This document shows positions 1-8,893 of a DNA stretch of 64,000 nt, one piece after another. The notes beneath the pieces are model-generated. The model searched no databases. It was given only the letters and a program-made list of their open reading frames with translations, and was not told where the DNA came from. The position numbers were made by a program, and so were the translations under genes. How positions within the stretch are numbered: the first letter of the stretch is position 1; each line of letters begins with the position of its first letter. The DNA lies in the IMG/VR virus record IMGVR_UViG_3300034284_001002, positions 1-64,000 of that record, one strand, 5' to 3'. The DNA comes from a virus.

Positions 1-1
1 C

Positions 2-979
2 ATTATAGAAACTGACTATGTATGGATGCACGATCAAGAGCCGTGCTGGACGGAAGAATATCGGCCATTGTTTGATGATGTAGCAAGACGGAATATAGAT
101 TTGTGGTGGCATCAACATAATCAAGTAAAGCCAACCCAATTTGGTCATGTTGTTGTAAGTGAACATGGCGAGTATGTTGAACGTCTATGTGAAACATACG
201 GATGGAAAAGTCACTATTATTTTTACCACGGCTGGGCCTGTCAAGACTGGTTCCGCGGTTATGACAAGTCATTCTTAATTCCTCGAGCAAGAGATCGTGC
301 GCCCACACGGACTTTTATGAGTCCCAATCGTATTGTAGGTGGCAAGCGTGATCATCGTGTGTTGTTTTTGTATAATGTATTCAAACAAGGTTTAGAACAC
401 AATCATATCAGTGTGCCACGAGTATGCCAATACGAAAATGTTGATATAAGTGTTGTGGCCAACAAGTATTGTAACACATATCCAGATATTTCGCAAGTGT
501 TTGAACATGCTGCCTTGCCAAGATTGTTTGCAGGAGAAGAATCACAACAGATGACCAGTTGCTGGCTAGGTAACTATGCAGAAGCACAAGACAGTTTGGT
601 ATATGTTCCTACCGAAACTGTATACTTTGGACGCAGAACACACATAACAGAAAAAACATTTAAAGCTATTGCATTAGAAATGCCATTTGTATTGGTTGCA
701 CCTGCCCACAGCTTAGAGTATATGCGCAGTTACGGATTTAAAACTTTTGATGACATATTTGATGAAAGCTATGATGCCGAAACCGACGACGTGCTACGTG
801 TGGAAAAGGTCGCTCGATTACTAAAAGATCTAGACAATCAAAGTGCAAGAGAGCGCCAATCAATACATCGTGCGTGTTTACCTCTCGTGGAACACAACTT
901 CCGCCATTTTTACAGGGGTGGCCTGACAAACGTATTATGGCCAGAACTAACTAGCATGCTCCATGGACTACGCAAATAA
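2..979 (+). CDS. Putative glycosyltransferase-like protein, TEKTFKAI family (5' truncated)
   Basis: The reading frame is open through the left edge of the window, so the true start lies upstream; the first internal ATG is at 26. The C-terminal third carries the block THITEKTFKAI, then a PFVLV strand, SLEYMRSYGFKTF and DESYD. The same blocks occur in the next gene and in the minus-strand gene at 15949-17097, so this is a three-member family in the window. The TEK motif followed by a glycine- or hydrophobic-rich strand resembles the donor-binding region of GT10-like or exostosin-like GT-B glycosyltransferases; that assignment is inference from pattern only. It overlaps the next gene by 17 bases, indicating translational coupling in the leading plus-strand operon. 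Family membership is certain; enzymatic function is tentative. Confidence 0.6.
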   Translation: MIETDYVWMHDQEPCWTEEYRPLFDDVARRNIDLWWHQHNQVKPTQFGHVVVSEHGEYVERLCETYGWKSHYYFYHGWACQDWFRGYDKSFLIPRARDRAPTRTFMSPNRIVGGKRDHRVLFLYNVFKQGLEHNHISVPRVCQYENVDISVVANKYCNTYPDISQVFEHAALPRLFAGEESQQMTSCWLGNYAEAQDSLVYVPTETVYFGRRTHITEKTFKAIALEMPFVLVAPAHSLEYMRSYGFKTFDDIFDESYDAETDDVLRVEKVARLLKDLDNQSARERQSIHRACLPLVEHNFRHFYRGGLTNVLWPELTSMLHGLRK

Positions 980-2150
980 CTTTGTTGCTGACCGCGTAGT
1001 TCGTAACAAAGCATATCCTGCACTAGCACGGTGGCAGGCACAACCTTACACTGCAGAATGGCGTGAATTTGTACAGCATTGGCCCAATACAGTTCCTGCT
1101 GAGTTGTACGAACATTTCAACACACACGGCATCAAGTATAAGTTATCTGATCTTAGCAATCTTACAAGTGGTGCTTACTACACAGTAGGACTAGGCTTTT
1201 TTAACTTTGATGTTGATTACTTTGCTTTAATGACTGAGGTGGTACGACGTCAGTTGCGTCGAGAAGAACTAACTGTGCTGTTTTACTATCACGAAGGTGA
1301 CAATCCATTCCGTATCAAAGATCGACTAGACGAACTGTGTCAAAATCATTTGCTGCCACCCAACTGCTACCGGTTTGTCAGTGGCAATACAGCAGCCAAT
1401 GGCATTCCAGGCTTTGTGTATTTTCCAGATCACGAACTTCTATACTGGCATCGCAATCAACAAATACCCCCAACACCTGTACACACCAATCGACGATTGC
1501 GTGACTTTACAGTACTAAGCAGAACACACAAATGGTGGAGGGCCACTGTGATGACAGACCTACACCGTGAGGGATTACTAGACAACAGTTACTGGAGTTA
1601 CGGAACTGACATTGTGACAGATGAAGCCGAAACTGACAATCCCATTGAGGTTGATACTCTTGAAATTCGAGAAGACATCAAACAGTTTTTAAGCAACGGT
1701 CCATACACATGCGATGCACTCACACACGAACAACACAACGATCATCACCTAATAGAAACCAATCATTTTACAGATAGTTACTGTAATATAGTATTAGAAA
1801 CACACTTTGATGCAGACGGATCAGGTGGTGCGTTTTTAACTGAAAAAACATTCAAAGCAATCAAACACGGACAACCTTTTGTTGTAGTAGGATGCCCTGG
1901 ATCCTTGTCTGCATTGCGAGACCTAGGTTATCGTACATTTGATCATGTCGTAGACAACAGTTACGATACAATACAAGATAATACTGAACGTTGGATTGCT
2001 GTGCGTAAAACAATTGCACAACTAAAGTCGCAAGACTTGCACACCTGGTTTGAATCTTGCCGATCAGATGTTGAACACAACCAACAGTTATTTTGTAGCT
2101 CAAAAGCCCACAGATTAAATACTCTATTAGAAAGAATACACAATGATTAA
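963..2150 (+). CDS. Putative glycosyltransferase-like protein, TEKTFKAI family
   Basis: A 395-residue protein whose C-terminal region has FLTEKTFKAIKHGQPFVVVG, then a leucine-rich helix, LGYRTFDHVVDNSYD and a helix with ERWIAVRK. This is the same architecture as the upstream neighbour and the protein at 15949-17097. The N-terminal half has alternating strands and helices but no motif I recognise. No signal peptide or membrane segment is visible, so a cytoplasmic enzyme is expected. It starts inside the end of the previous gene and its stop overlaps the start of the amidinotransferase gene by 8 bases. The glycosyltransferase reading rests on resemblance of the TEK block to GT-B nucleotide-sugar sites; a sugar-independent role cannot be excluded. 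Confidence 0.6.
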   Translation: MDYANNFVADRVVRNKAYPALARWQAQPYTAEWREFVQHWPNTVPAELYEHFNTHGIKYKLSDLSNLTSGAYYTVGLGFFNFDVDYFALMTEVVRRQLRREELTVLFYYHEGDNPFRIKDRLDELCQNHLLPPNCYRFVSGNTAANGIPGFVYFPDHELLYWHRNQQIPPTPVHTNRRLRDFTVLSRTHKWWRATVMTDLHREGLLDNSYWSYGTDIVTDEAETDNPIEVDTLEIREDIKQFLSNGPYTCDALTHEQHNDHHLIETNHFTDSYCNIVLETHFDADGSGGAFLTEKTFKAIKHGQPFVVVGCPGSLSALRDLGYRTFDHVVDNSYDTIQDNTERWIAVRKTIAQLKSQDLHTWFESCRSDVEHNQQLFCSSKAHRLNTLLERIHND

Positions 2151-3162
2151 TTCCTACACCAGTTGGCAACCCTTAGAAGAAGTTATTGTGGGTCGTGCTT
2201 ACAGTCCAGATTATTTTGACTTTATTGACAATCCGCAGGTGCGCAATCAACTACAACAAATTCTAGCCGAGACTGAGGAAGATTTAAACAACCTGCAAAA
2301 GACCATCGAAACCTATGGTGCTCGTGTACGTCGTCCCAACTTACCACCCAAGGATCAATTTGTGTGGTGGCAAACAGAAAACGGTGGTGCACCTTTGCCT
2401 CCGTTGACTCCACGTGATTGGCAAATTAGTCTGGGACAAAAGTTACTGCGTGTGTTACCAATGGAAGAACTGGACGACATTTGTGCAGAATATGCAGACC
2501 AAGTGATCAGTCCACATAACGGTCGGTGGGATGCTGACTGCATTCTTAACCAAGCAAGTGCTAGTTGTATTGTGCGTGTAGGGCGTGACGTATTCTTTGA
2601 CAACAGTGATTATCTAAAGCCAGAACAAACACGTTGGATTGTGGACAACTGCTTGGGCCCAGAGTATCGTATACACGAAGCAGTAACAGACGGCCACGGC
2701 GATGCTGTGTTTGCTATTCTCAAGCCCGGTGTTATTTTGTCTAGCAAGCACGATGTCAACTTAGATCTTGCCAAGGACTTTCCAGGATGGGAAGTGCTAA
2801 AGATTTGGGATAGCAGTATCTGGGCAGCCATGGAAATAGGCAAGTTCAAGTACGAACAAAGCCCTGGAGCATGGTATGTGCAAGGACAAACCCCCACACA
2901 GGAGTTTACAAAGTTTGTTGACACATACTTGAACAAATGGACCGGCTTTGTTGCCGAAACAGTGTTTGATGTCAATTGTTTAGTGCTGGACGAAGAAAAT
3001 GTTATCTTCAGTGCGTACAACAGAGATGTGTTTGATTTCTGTAAACGGCATCGTATCAATCCAATTATTAGTGAACTGCGTCATAGTTACTTCTGGGATG
3101 GTGGCATCAGTTGCTGTACACAGGACTTGACACGCCGAGGCGGCTTAGAAACATATCTATAA
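2143..3162 (+). CDS. Amidinotransferase (glycine/inosamine amidinotransferase-like)
   Basis: This 339-residue protein matches the amidinotransferase superfamily (GATM/StrB-like), which moves an amidino group from arginine to an amine through a cysteine intermediate. The opening, SYTSWQPLEEVIVGR, is the usual first strand of the family. Visible candidate catalytic positions are Asp130 or nearby in NGRWDADC, His185 in TDGHGDA, and Cys324 in DGGISCCTQDLTRRG near the C terminus. The last segment parallels the cysteine loop with following DVRRRG of glycine amidinotransferase. Length is close to the family norm. The gene overlaps the gene before it by 8 bases and is joined to the radical SAM gene after it by a TAATG stop-start. 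An arginine-deiminase-type hydrolase is the main alternative. The acceptor amine is unknown; a guanidino-sugar is one possibility given the neighbours. Confidence 0.85.
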   Translation: MINSYTSWQPLEEVIVGRAYSPDYFDFIDNPQVRNQLQQILAETEEDLNNLQKTIETYGARVRRPNLPPKDQFVWWQTENGGAPLPPLTPRDWQISLGQKLLRVLPMEELDDICAEYADQVISPHNGRWDADCILNQASASCIVRVGRDVFFDNSDYLKPEQTRWIVDNCLGPEYRIHEAVTDGHGDAVFAILKPGVILSSKHDVNLDLAKDFPGWEVLKIWDSSIWAAMEIGKFKYEQSPGAWYVQGQTPTQEFTKFVDTYLNKWTGFVAETVFDVNCLVLDEENVIFSAYNRDVFDFCKRHRINPIISELRHSYFWDGGISCCTQDLTRRGGLETYL

Positions 3163-4193
3163 TGTTTGTCATTCCAATTGCTAACCGGCACTCCTACAAT
3201 TCAATACCGCGCAATGCAGATTTAAAATTAACAATTGACAATCACTGCAATGCACCCAGTCGCCAATTGGTTATAGACTGGAAAGGTGATTGTTTTGTAT
3301 GTGGATGCGAAGCATGGTTGCCAATCAGTGTAGGACAAATTTCAGACTTTGATTCATTGGCCAGTGTATGGAACAGCAAGTCAGCATTGGCATTACAAGC
3401 CGACATTGATTCTGGTGCTTATACACATTGTGCTGTTGATCGATGTGGTGTGGTACACTCTAGCAAAATAGATACAACACACGTGGTCAGCATCAACGTT
3501 GACGAAAGTTGTAATCTACGTTGCCCAAGTTGCAGGCCTGCGGCAATAATGATCAACTCTGGCGACGAGTATGATCGCAAACTAGCACAGGTACAACACA
3601 TACGTCGTTTGTTAGAAGAATTTAAAGAACCTTGCCACATTGTAATGAGTGGCAACGGCGATCCGTTGGCCAGTGCTATTATGCGACCATTGATACGAGA
3701 ATTTTGTCCAGGCCCCAATCAAACTATTCGGTTGTTCACCAATGGCTTGTTATTGAAAAAACAACTGGATGATTCTCCTATACTTGATCACATTACACAG
3801 TATTTTATCAGCATAGATGCAGGCTCTGCTCCAGTATATGAACGTGTGCGTCTAGGAGGACAGTGGTCACAGTTGATTACCAACTTAACTTGGTTGCAGG
3901 GCACTGTAGAACGTACAGGTGCAGAAGTACTGTTAAAGTTTGTGCTACAGCAAGACAACTATCAAGACATGCAGAACTTCTGTCGACTATGTGTTGATAT
4001 GGGATTTAGCGGAGTGATTAACCGCTTAGAAGATTGGGGCACATGGGTCAATTATGCTGAACATGATGTGATTGGCAACATCTCTCATACAGATCATTCA
4101 GCAGCCATGTACTTTTTAGGCACAGCATATTCGGAATATGCAGGACGCATACAGTTTAATCCCAGTTTAGTAGAACTGTGTCATGTCCAGTAA
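3162..4193 (+). CDS. Radical SAM protein with N-terminal cysteine-rich region
   Basis: The start is placed at the ATG in the TAATG junction with the amidinotransferase gene, giving 343 residues; a longer open frame upstream lies inside that gene. The iron-sulfur binding motif is CNLRCPSC (Cys117, 121, 124), followed by SGNGDPL in the position of the usual GGEP motif and by FTNG and SIDAG strands typical of the partial TIM barrel. Before the core are further cysteines (29, 44, 47, 49, 90, 95) together with the phrase SLASVWNSK, which resembles the SPASM/twitch-associated sequence that normally binds an auxiliary cluster. It therefore probably carries two clusters. It overlaps the next gene by 11 bases. 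It is distinct in sequence from the seven radical SAM proteins on the opposite strand. Substrate unknown. Confidence 0.85.
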   Translation: MFVIPIANRHSYNSIPRNADLKLTIDNHCNAPSRQLVIDWKGDCFVCGCEAWLPISVGQISDFDSLASVWNSKSALALQADIDSGAYTHCAVDRCGVVHSSKIDTTHVVSINVDESCNLRCPSCRPAAIMINSGDEYDRKLAQVQHIRRLLEEFKEPCHIVMSGNGDPLASAIMRPLIREFCPGPNQTIRLFTNGLLLKKQLDDSPILDHITQYFISIDAGSAPVYERVRLGGQWSQLITNLTWLQGTVERTGAEVLLKFVLQQDNYQDMQNFCRLCVDMGFSGVINRLEDWGTWVNYAEHDVIGNISHTDHSAAMYFLGTAYSEYAGRIQFNPSLVELCHVQ

Positions 4194-5049
4194 GTTTCGA
4201 ACTCCAAGTGCGGTTATTGTCATTGATGCATGGCTAGATCCAGTTGGCCATCGGCCGCATCAAATGTTTAAACACTTAGCCGAGTTTATTCAACAAGATT
4301 TTGTAAAGTGCATAGTGGTTGCATCTTACACAGAATACGAATTGCACGGAACATCAGCAACGCCAATAGAATCGCCAATTTGGCACAACAGTAGACAGGT
4401 GTTCAATCCCGATCTCAATCCTGCTGTTCCAGCCTACACAGGTTCAGCCTGGTTGGCACAAGAACATGCACAGATAATCTCTGACAACCATCATGGACCT
4501 GTTGTAAATCAATTTATACTTCATGATACACCAGTCACTAATCCGGCTGTGTTAACTATGCCTCTCAGACAGGATCAGAAAATGTTTGCGGCCTGGACTC
4601 TGGACCAGGTGGTATATTTGCTCAATTCACAGTATCCTGACGTTGAAAATGTATATCTATGCGGCGGAGCATTTGAACTGTGCTTCCAGGATCGACCTAT
4701 TGGGCTGACATCATTAATAAACGCAATATCCTTGGAACAATTTGACAACGTTAAAAATTTGTTAATTCCACCTAAGTGTGTTTTTACCAGTATTGGCGTA
4801 TTATTAAATAATAGGTTAGAACTAATTGATCCGGGTTGGCATTATAATCAAGCACAGGACTTGATTCATGTACAAGGCCGAGCATTGCGTGAACCAACCA
4901 CTAGTAAGGATGTGTTGGCAGCATTAGATCTTGAACAGATGGACAACCAACGGTCCGCACCCAGCAACCTAGACTATTATAGTTCTATCAGCCACGGAAA
5001 CAACAGTTTCCAATCAGTGACACGACGTCGATCTATTTCAGTCAGATAA
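4183..5049 (+). CDS. Uncharacterised protein, possibly isochorismatase/cysteine-hydrolase fold
   Basis: I do not recognise this 288-residue protein with confidence. The opening strand AVIVIDAW and the later segment NVYLCGGAFELCFQD (Cys167) are placed like the catalytic Asp and Cys regions of isochorismatase-like hydrolases, but the intervening catalytic lysine is not evident and the family assignment is weak. It is the last gene of the leading plus-strand group. Its final 73 bases overlap, tail to tail, the end of the minus-strand radical SAM gene, so about 24 C-terminal residues are encoded antisense to another coding region. Those residues (SVTRRRSISVR and upstream) are basic and low in predicted structure. 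Confidence 0.6.
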   Translation: MSSKFRTPSAVIVIDAWLDPVGHRPHQMFKHLAEFIQQDFVKCIVVASYTEYELHGTSATPIESPIWHNSRQVFNPDLNPAVPAYTGSAWLAQEHAQIISDNHHGPVVNQFILHDTPVTNPAVLTMPLRQDQKMFAAWTLDQVVYLLNSQYPDVENVYLCGGAFELCFQDRPIGLTSLINAISLEQFDNVKNLLIPPKCVFTSIGVLLNNRLELIDPGWHYNQAQDLIHVQGRALREPTTSKDVLAALDLEQMDNQRSAPSNLDYYSSISHGNNSFQSVTRRRSISVR

Positions 5050-6242
5050 ACTTTCAAATCAGCAATACGTTCTGCGTTGCGAGGTCCTGCTACAATCTGT
5101 TTCATAATGCCACGCATGTGTTCTTTAGCACTGACTTCGCTGGGATTGCGTTCTCGCATTGCGGCCAGTAAACGTGCAAAGTCCTGTTCAAACACGCCTG
5201 GTCCAAATATGTCTGGAACCATTTCAGGCGGGGTCATCACACTCATGAAACTGTAGCTAATAGGATTCCACGGATTGCGACGATCGTTCCACTCGTTTAT
5301 CTTTTCCACTAGCTCAGGTGCTGTTTTAATTGTCAATGCCGACACTGCACTGTTCACGCACATCACAACCCAGTCTTTGTCTAGTAGATATTCCCAGTTT
5401 TCTGTCCACTCGGCCAAGTCTAATCCCCACCGCACATATTCTTCTTGTGGTCCCCAGGCATCTATACTACCTGTGATTTGCAATCGTTTTAGTGCGCCAG
5501 ACTCAACCATCTTGCCAAAGCGATCAATGTAGGCTTGGAACTTTTTAGGTGGTACCTTTAGGTTGGTAATAATGTTAAATGTAAGTTCTGGATTGGGATG
5601 ACTTTCCCAGAAGTCCATGCTGATGTCAAACTCATCCTGGAAGAAAGGCTCGCCACCCAGTATTTGATAGTAGCGTATGTGTTTGTAACGATCTTTCTCT
5701 TCCAGGTAGCGCCAAAAGTCTGCCAGCATGCGCTCATAGTTGGGATTAGATTGTGTGTTGTGCCCAAAGTTTACATTGCCTTGTGTAAACACACCAAATC
5801 GTCGGTTCTCTTCTTCCCATTTTGTACTAAAGTGACTGCCGCAATACAAGCAGGCCATGTTGCATACATTGTTGAAATATACTTCTAATATGGTAGGTAC
5901 AACTTCCAACGTAGTTGGATCTTTAAACAACTCGTGCGGAGTACGATCCAGGTCATGACGAGCATGTAATTGATATTGTCTGTCGCTCATGCCGCCAGCT
6001 GTTTCAATCTTTTCGCAGTACTGACAACCACCCTGTGGCCATTCGCCACGCAACATCATTTGCCTGGCTTCTATTTTGTTTGGCAGATTATGAAAACTTT
6101 CAAAGTTGTCTGGAGGTATGGGTTGTTGGTCTGTACGGTGACAACTAGCACTTGTGCCTTGATTTAAGTACACAGTGCTCCAGGCCCACTTGAGCAAGCA
6201 TCCTGTGTCTGTTTTGATTGGAAATACTTGTTTATCAGTCAT
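4977..6242 (-). CDS. Radical SAM protein, class A (N-terminal Cys4 region)
   Basis: A 421-residue protein with the cluster motif CNMACLYC (Cys127, 131, 134), LGGEPFFQ in the SAM-contacting position and the GSIDAWGPQEEYVR block seen in its paralogue at 11955-13349. The 120 residues before the core hold Cys15 in TGCLLKW, Cys34 in SCHRT, and Cys73/Cys76 in GCQYC, then MSDRQY. This set recurs in three more proteins here (class A), suggesting an N-terminal auxiliary iron-sulfur site. The protein ends FPWLIEL; the paralogue has FPWLIDE at the same place, which supports the stop at 4977 despite overlap with the convergent gene. It is last in the minus-strand operon and begins within the end of the carbamoyltransferase gene. 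Confidence 0.88.
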   Translation of the reverse strand: MTDKQVFPIKTDTGCLLKWAWSTVYLNQGTSASCHRTDQQPIPPDNFESFHNLPNKIEARQMMLRGEWPQGGCQYCEKIETAGGMSDRQYQLHARHDLDRTPHELFKDPTTLEVVPTILEVYFNNVCNMACLYCGSHFSTKWEEENRRFGVFTQGNVNFGHNTQSNPNYERMLADFWRYLEEKDRYKHIRYYQILGGEPFFQDEFDISMDFWESHPNPELTFNIITNLKVPPKKFQAYIDRFGKMVESGALKRLQITGSIDAWGPQEEYVRWGLDLAEWTENWEYLLDKDWVVMCVNSAVSALTIKTAPELVEKINEWNDRRNPWNPISYSFMSVMTPPEMVPDIFGPGVFEQDFARLLAAMRERNPSEVSAKEHMRGIMKQIVAGPRNAERIADLKVYLTEIDRRRVTDWKLLFPWLIEL

Positions 6243-7750
6243 GAGCAGACTTTTACTCCGTATAATTGTTCAAATCTATCTGCGTCTGCACGATCATTTA
6301 CCATGGGTTCGCCACGTATGTTAAGACTTGTGTTAAGCAACATAGGACAACCTGTTGCCTTGTACCATTCTTCTAGCAGTTGTCTTATTCCGGAGCCATC
6401 CTTAGGAACAGTCTGTACCCTACTAGTGCCGTCCCTATGAACGATAGCAGGAAATATGTGAGGATGCCTACAGCGAGCGATGACTTGCATATACCTACTG
6501 TTATGGAAGCCATGAGGCATATCAAAATACATATCAACATGCTCCTCCAAAATAACCGGCGCAAATGGTCTGAATTGCTGTCGTCTTTTAATATCATTTA
6601 CACGATCCTTTATGTCTGCACCACGCGGGTCTGCTAATAAACTCCTATTGCCGAGAGCCCTAGGGCCAAACTCAGCACGACCACTAGCAACACCAACAAT
6701 TTTATCGCTTAGTAAGCAAGATACAATATCAGCAACAGGATAAGCACCCGGAATAACACAACCCAAATAGGCGTTTTTCCAATGTATCTGTTTTCCGTAT
6801 GCAAGTGCTGCCGCGCCCAAACTACTGCCAGCGTCACCAGGACAAGGCATAATCCAAATATTATCAAAGTATTCTCCTAGGTTGCGGTTAGCACTACAGT
6901 TGAGAGCAACACCGCCCATGTAGACCAAGTTGTTGCTCCAGCCAAAGTCTCTGGCTCTGCGCATCACGCTGTTGATCAATTGTTCCGCAATGGCTTGTGC
7001 ACCTGCGGCAATATCAAACTCAGTTAAATCTTGCAGGTATTGACTGTCTATTCCTGTGTGTAGATTTTCACAAAAGCGTATGGTGTCTACATCTTCTACC
7101 AATGCTTGCATTTTAACAGCGTGACTAGCATTGCCATATGCGGCCATACCCATCAAGATATATTCTTCGTCTAGTGGGCGTAGGCCAACGCTGCCAGTAG
7201 CCGCAGAGTAGAACAATCCAATTGAATGTGGGTAACGCTGTGTCCAAAGTTTTTTATACGTTGCCATGCCTGATCGATCATATTCTGCTCCCCAGATAGT
7301 TACGGTGTCTAATTCACCAATGGCATCAATTACAACCACTGTGGCCCTGTTATAGGGGCTGGATTGGAATCCTGCGGCGGCGTGACTATGATGATGGGAC
7401 ATATATTTTCTAGGGCATCGTAGTAGTTGCTGCCGATGAACAGTATCAGATAGATGTTTATGCAAATACTGATCCAAAGTAAAATTCCCAAAATCAAAGG
7501 CTTCCTCATATTGTCCCGAATATAGTTGTTGTAGTTTTTTGACCCACGGACGTTCATAGTATGCAATCACATCCGGAGTTGCGTATGACATTGCTTCTGC
7601 AATGATCGAATCATTTAGATGTGCATCGTTTTTGTTTTTGCTGTAGCGTTCTGCATGCCCGGCAAAAAGTACACTGCCGTCAGACTGAATTACACTCACA
7701 GCGGCATCGTGAAACCCGGCACTGACACCCAAATATGTTTTCAACTTCAT
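6239..7750 (-). CDS. Carbamoyltransferase (NodU/CmcH/TobZ family)
   Basis: This 503-residue protein has the full two-domain layout of the family. The N-terminal Kae1-like domain starts GVSAGFHDAAVSV and has the metal-binding run SHHHSHAAAGF (His119-123). The C-terminal YrdC-like domain carries GRAEFGPRALGNRS, the family hallmark, and PFAPVIL, LNTSLN and GEPMV. These enzymes make carbamoyl-adenylate from carbamoyl phosphate and ATP and pass the carbamoyl group to a hydroxyl, usually on a sugar or antibiotic. Length is slightly under the cellular enzymes (about 550-600). Its ATG overlaps the stop of a 33-residue gene, and its end overlaps the class A radical SAM gene by 4 bases. The acceptor is unknown, but proximity to glycosyltransferases favours a glycan. 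Confidence 0.93.
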   Translation of the reverse strand: MKLKTYLGVSAGFHDAAVSVIQSDGSVLFAGHAERYSKNKNDAHLNDSIIAEAMSYATPDVIAYYERPWVKKLQQLYSGQYEEAFDFGNFTLDQYLHKHLSDTVHRQQLLRCPRKYMSHHHSHAAAGFQSSPYNRATVVVIDAIGELDTVTIWGAEYDRSGMATYKKLWTQRYPHSIGLFYSAATGSVGLRPLDEEYILMGMAAYGNASHAVKMQALVEDVDTIRFCENLHTGIDSQYLQDLTEFDIAAGAQAIAEQLINSVMRRARDFGWSNNLVYMGGVALNCSANRNLGEYFDNIWIMPCPGDAGSSLGAAALAYGKQIHWKNAYLGCVIPGAYPVADIVSCLLSDKIVGVASGRAEFGPRALGNRSLLADPRGADIKDRVNDIKRRQQFRPFAPVILEEHVDMYFDMPHGFHNSRYMQVIARCRHPHIFPAIVHRDGTSRVQTVPKDGSGIRQLLEEWYKATGCPMLLNTSLNIRGEPMVNDRADADRFEQLYGVKVCS

Positions 7751-7848
7751 TTGTAGATAAAAGGATCTCGTTTACGTAGTTCTTTTAGTTTTTTACGATA
7801 GCGTATTTCTAAACGAATACGATTGTATAAATTTTTAATCCAGTTCAT
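7747..7848 (-). CDS. Small basic protein (33 aa) coupled to the carbamoyltransferase
   Basis: The stretch between the carbamoyltransferase gene and the gene at 7850-8893 is exactly filled by a 33-codon frame beginning MNWIKNLYNRI and ending KRDPFIYK. It starts one base after the preceding stop (TGATATG) and ends in an ATGA overlap with the carbamoyltransferase start, which is the expected geometry for a real coupled gene. The peptide is strongly basic, could form one amphipathic helix, and ends in a distinctive DPFIY segment. Function unknown; a partner or localisation peptide for the carbamoyltransferase is one guess, and a simple translational coupler is another. Confidence 0.6.
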   Translation of the reverse strand: MNWIKNLYNRIRLEIRYRKKLKELRKRDPFIYK

Positions 7849-7849
7849 A

Positions 7850-8893
7850 TCATGTCCCTTGTATTATTTTAATTTGTTGATCTGCATAATCTGCATCTGT
7901 CCAATTATAACTGTATGTAGCTGTTGCATCACTGGTGCGTATTTTATGCACGTTAAGATGACTTCCTAAGGTGTTCCATATATCTACATAGTTATCTGTT
8001 CCAAAACTACGGATTAAATCTACCTGTGCCACCTGCGGATGTCCAATGGTTAGACTTTTATCTTCTGGATCAAACCCGTTGTTTGTTAACCATACTCTAA
8101 AATCTGTCAAGGTTTTTTGCTGCCACGGAAATGTGCCAGGATTGTTGGCCCATTCAATGTCAAAGTCGCCGGCGGCTTCTGTTTGTGGTTTTAGCGTTGT
8201 AGTTATTAACTCTCCTACACGGCTGTCTCGTCCTTCATCATTGAACACTTCCCAATGGTGTTTGCCTACAGCTTTATTTACGCCTACAAAAACTCCACCC
8301 AGTGGCCTATTGATTGTTTCAACTCCAAACAGTTCATAATCTTGTTCATCTAACACAAATCGCGGTGCGTGTAACCAACACATGAGTTGACTAGGTCGTT
8401 GCCATTCAGGTGTATAAAGTGCTTTGCGCATACTGAGAACAAGACTTTCGTATTCATGACATAACAAATTTAATTGTCTTATATGCCATCGTGTCACGGG
8501 ATCTGCTTTGGTATAAAAAGGACTCATTGCACCCGATATACCTTGCAAATCTTCAAAGTAACGATGTAGATAGTTTAACTTATCATGTATTAACTTTACA
8601 TCGGGCGCAATAGTATTAGCAGTTGAAAAATAATCGTCAATATGATATCCAATGTTGGCAGCATTAATGGCAGCAATACTACTGTTCATTTGTTCGGTTA
8701 AGTATTCTGCGTTGCGTTGACTTTGCACAAATCCAAAAAAACAGTAATTCTTTTCCAAATGATAATTGTTACGGATTAGGGTATTTAATGCGGCAAGCCA
8801 TTTGTGACTCAAGCTGTTATCTGCAACATCAATCCACACTGTCGTAGTGCTGTTGTCATTGCCTTTTAAAGTAATTTCAATTTGATCTATCAT
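7850..8893 (-). CDS. Uncharacterised phage protein
   Basis: The start at 8893 is chosen because its ATG forms an ATGA overlap with the stop of the upstream radical SAM gene; an ATG six codons earlier is possible. The 347-residue product begins with a beta strand, MIDQIEITLKG, has the aromatic segment EKNYCFFGF, and a helical middle with HIRQLNLLCHEYESLVLS. It then has RPSQLMCWL and a region rich in Asp and Trp. No catalytic signature, signal peptide or membrane segment is visible. I cannot assign a function. Its fixed place between a radical SAM gene and the 33-residue/carbamoyltransferase pair suggests participation in the same pathway, perhaps as a scaffold or substrate-handling protein. 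Confidence 0.75.
   Translation of the reverse strand: MIDQIEITLKGNDNSTTTVWIDVADNSLSHKWLAALNTLIRNNYHLEKNYCFFGFVQSQRNAEYLTEQMNSSIAAINAANIGYHIDDYFSTANTIAPDVKLIHDKLNYLHRYFEDLQGISGAMSPFYTKADPVTRWHIRQLNLLCHEYESLVLSMRKALYTPEWQRPSQLMCWLHAPRFVLDEQDYELFGVETINRPLGGVFVGVNKAVGKHHWEVFNDEGRDSRVGELITTTLKPQTEAAGDFDIEWANNPGTFPWQQKTLTDFRVWLTNNGFDPEDKSLTIGHPQVAQVDLIRSFGTDNYVDIWNTLGSHLNVHKIRTSDATATYSYNWTDADYADQQIKIIQGT

Noticed and set aside
4996-5011. Hairpin GGAAAC-AACA-GTTTCC as a bidirectional terminator
   Set aside because: The stem is short and neither side is followed by a T-run, and it lies inside both coding regions.
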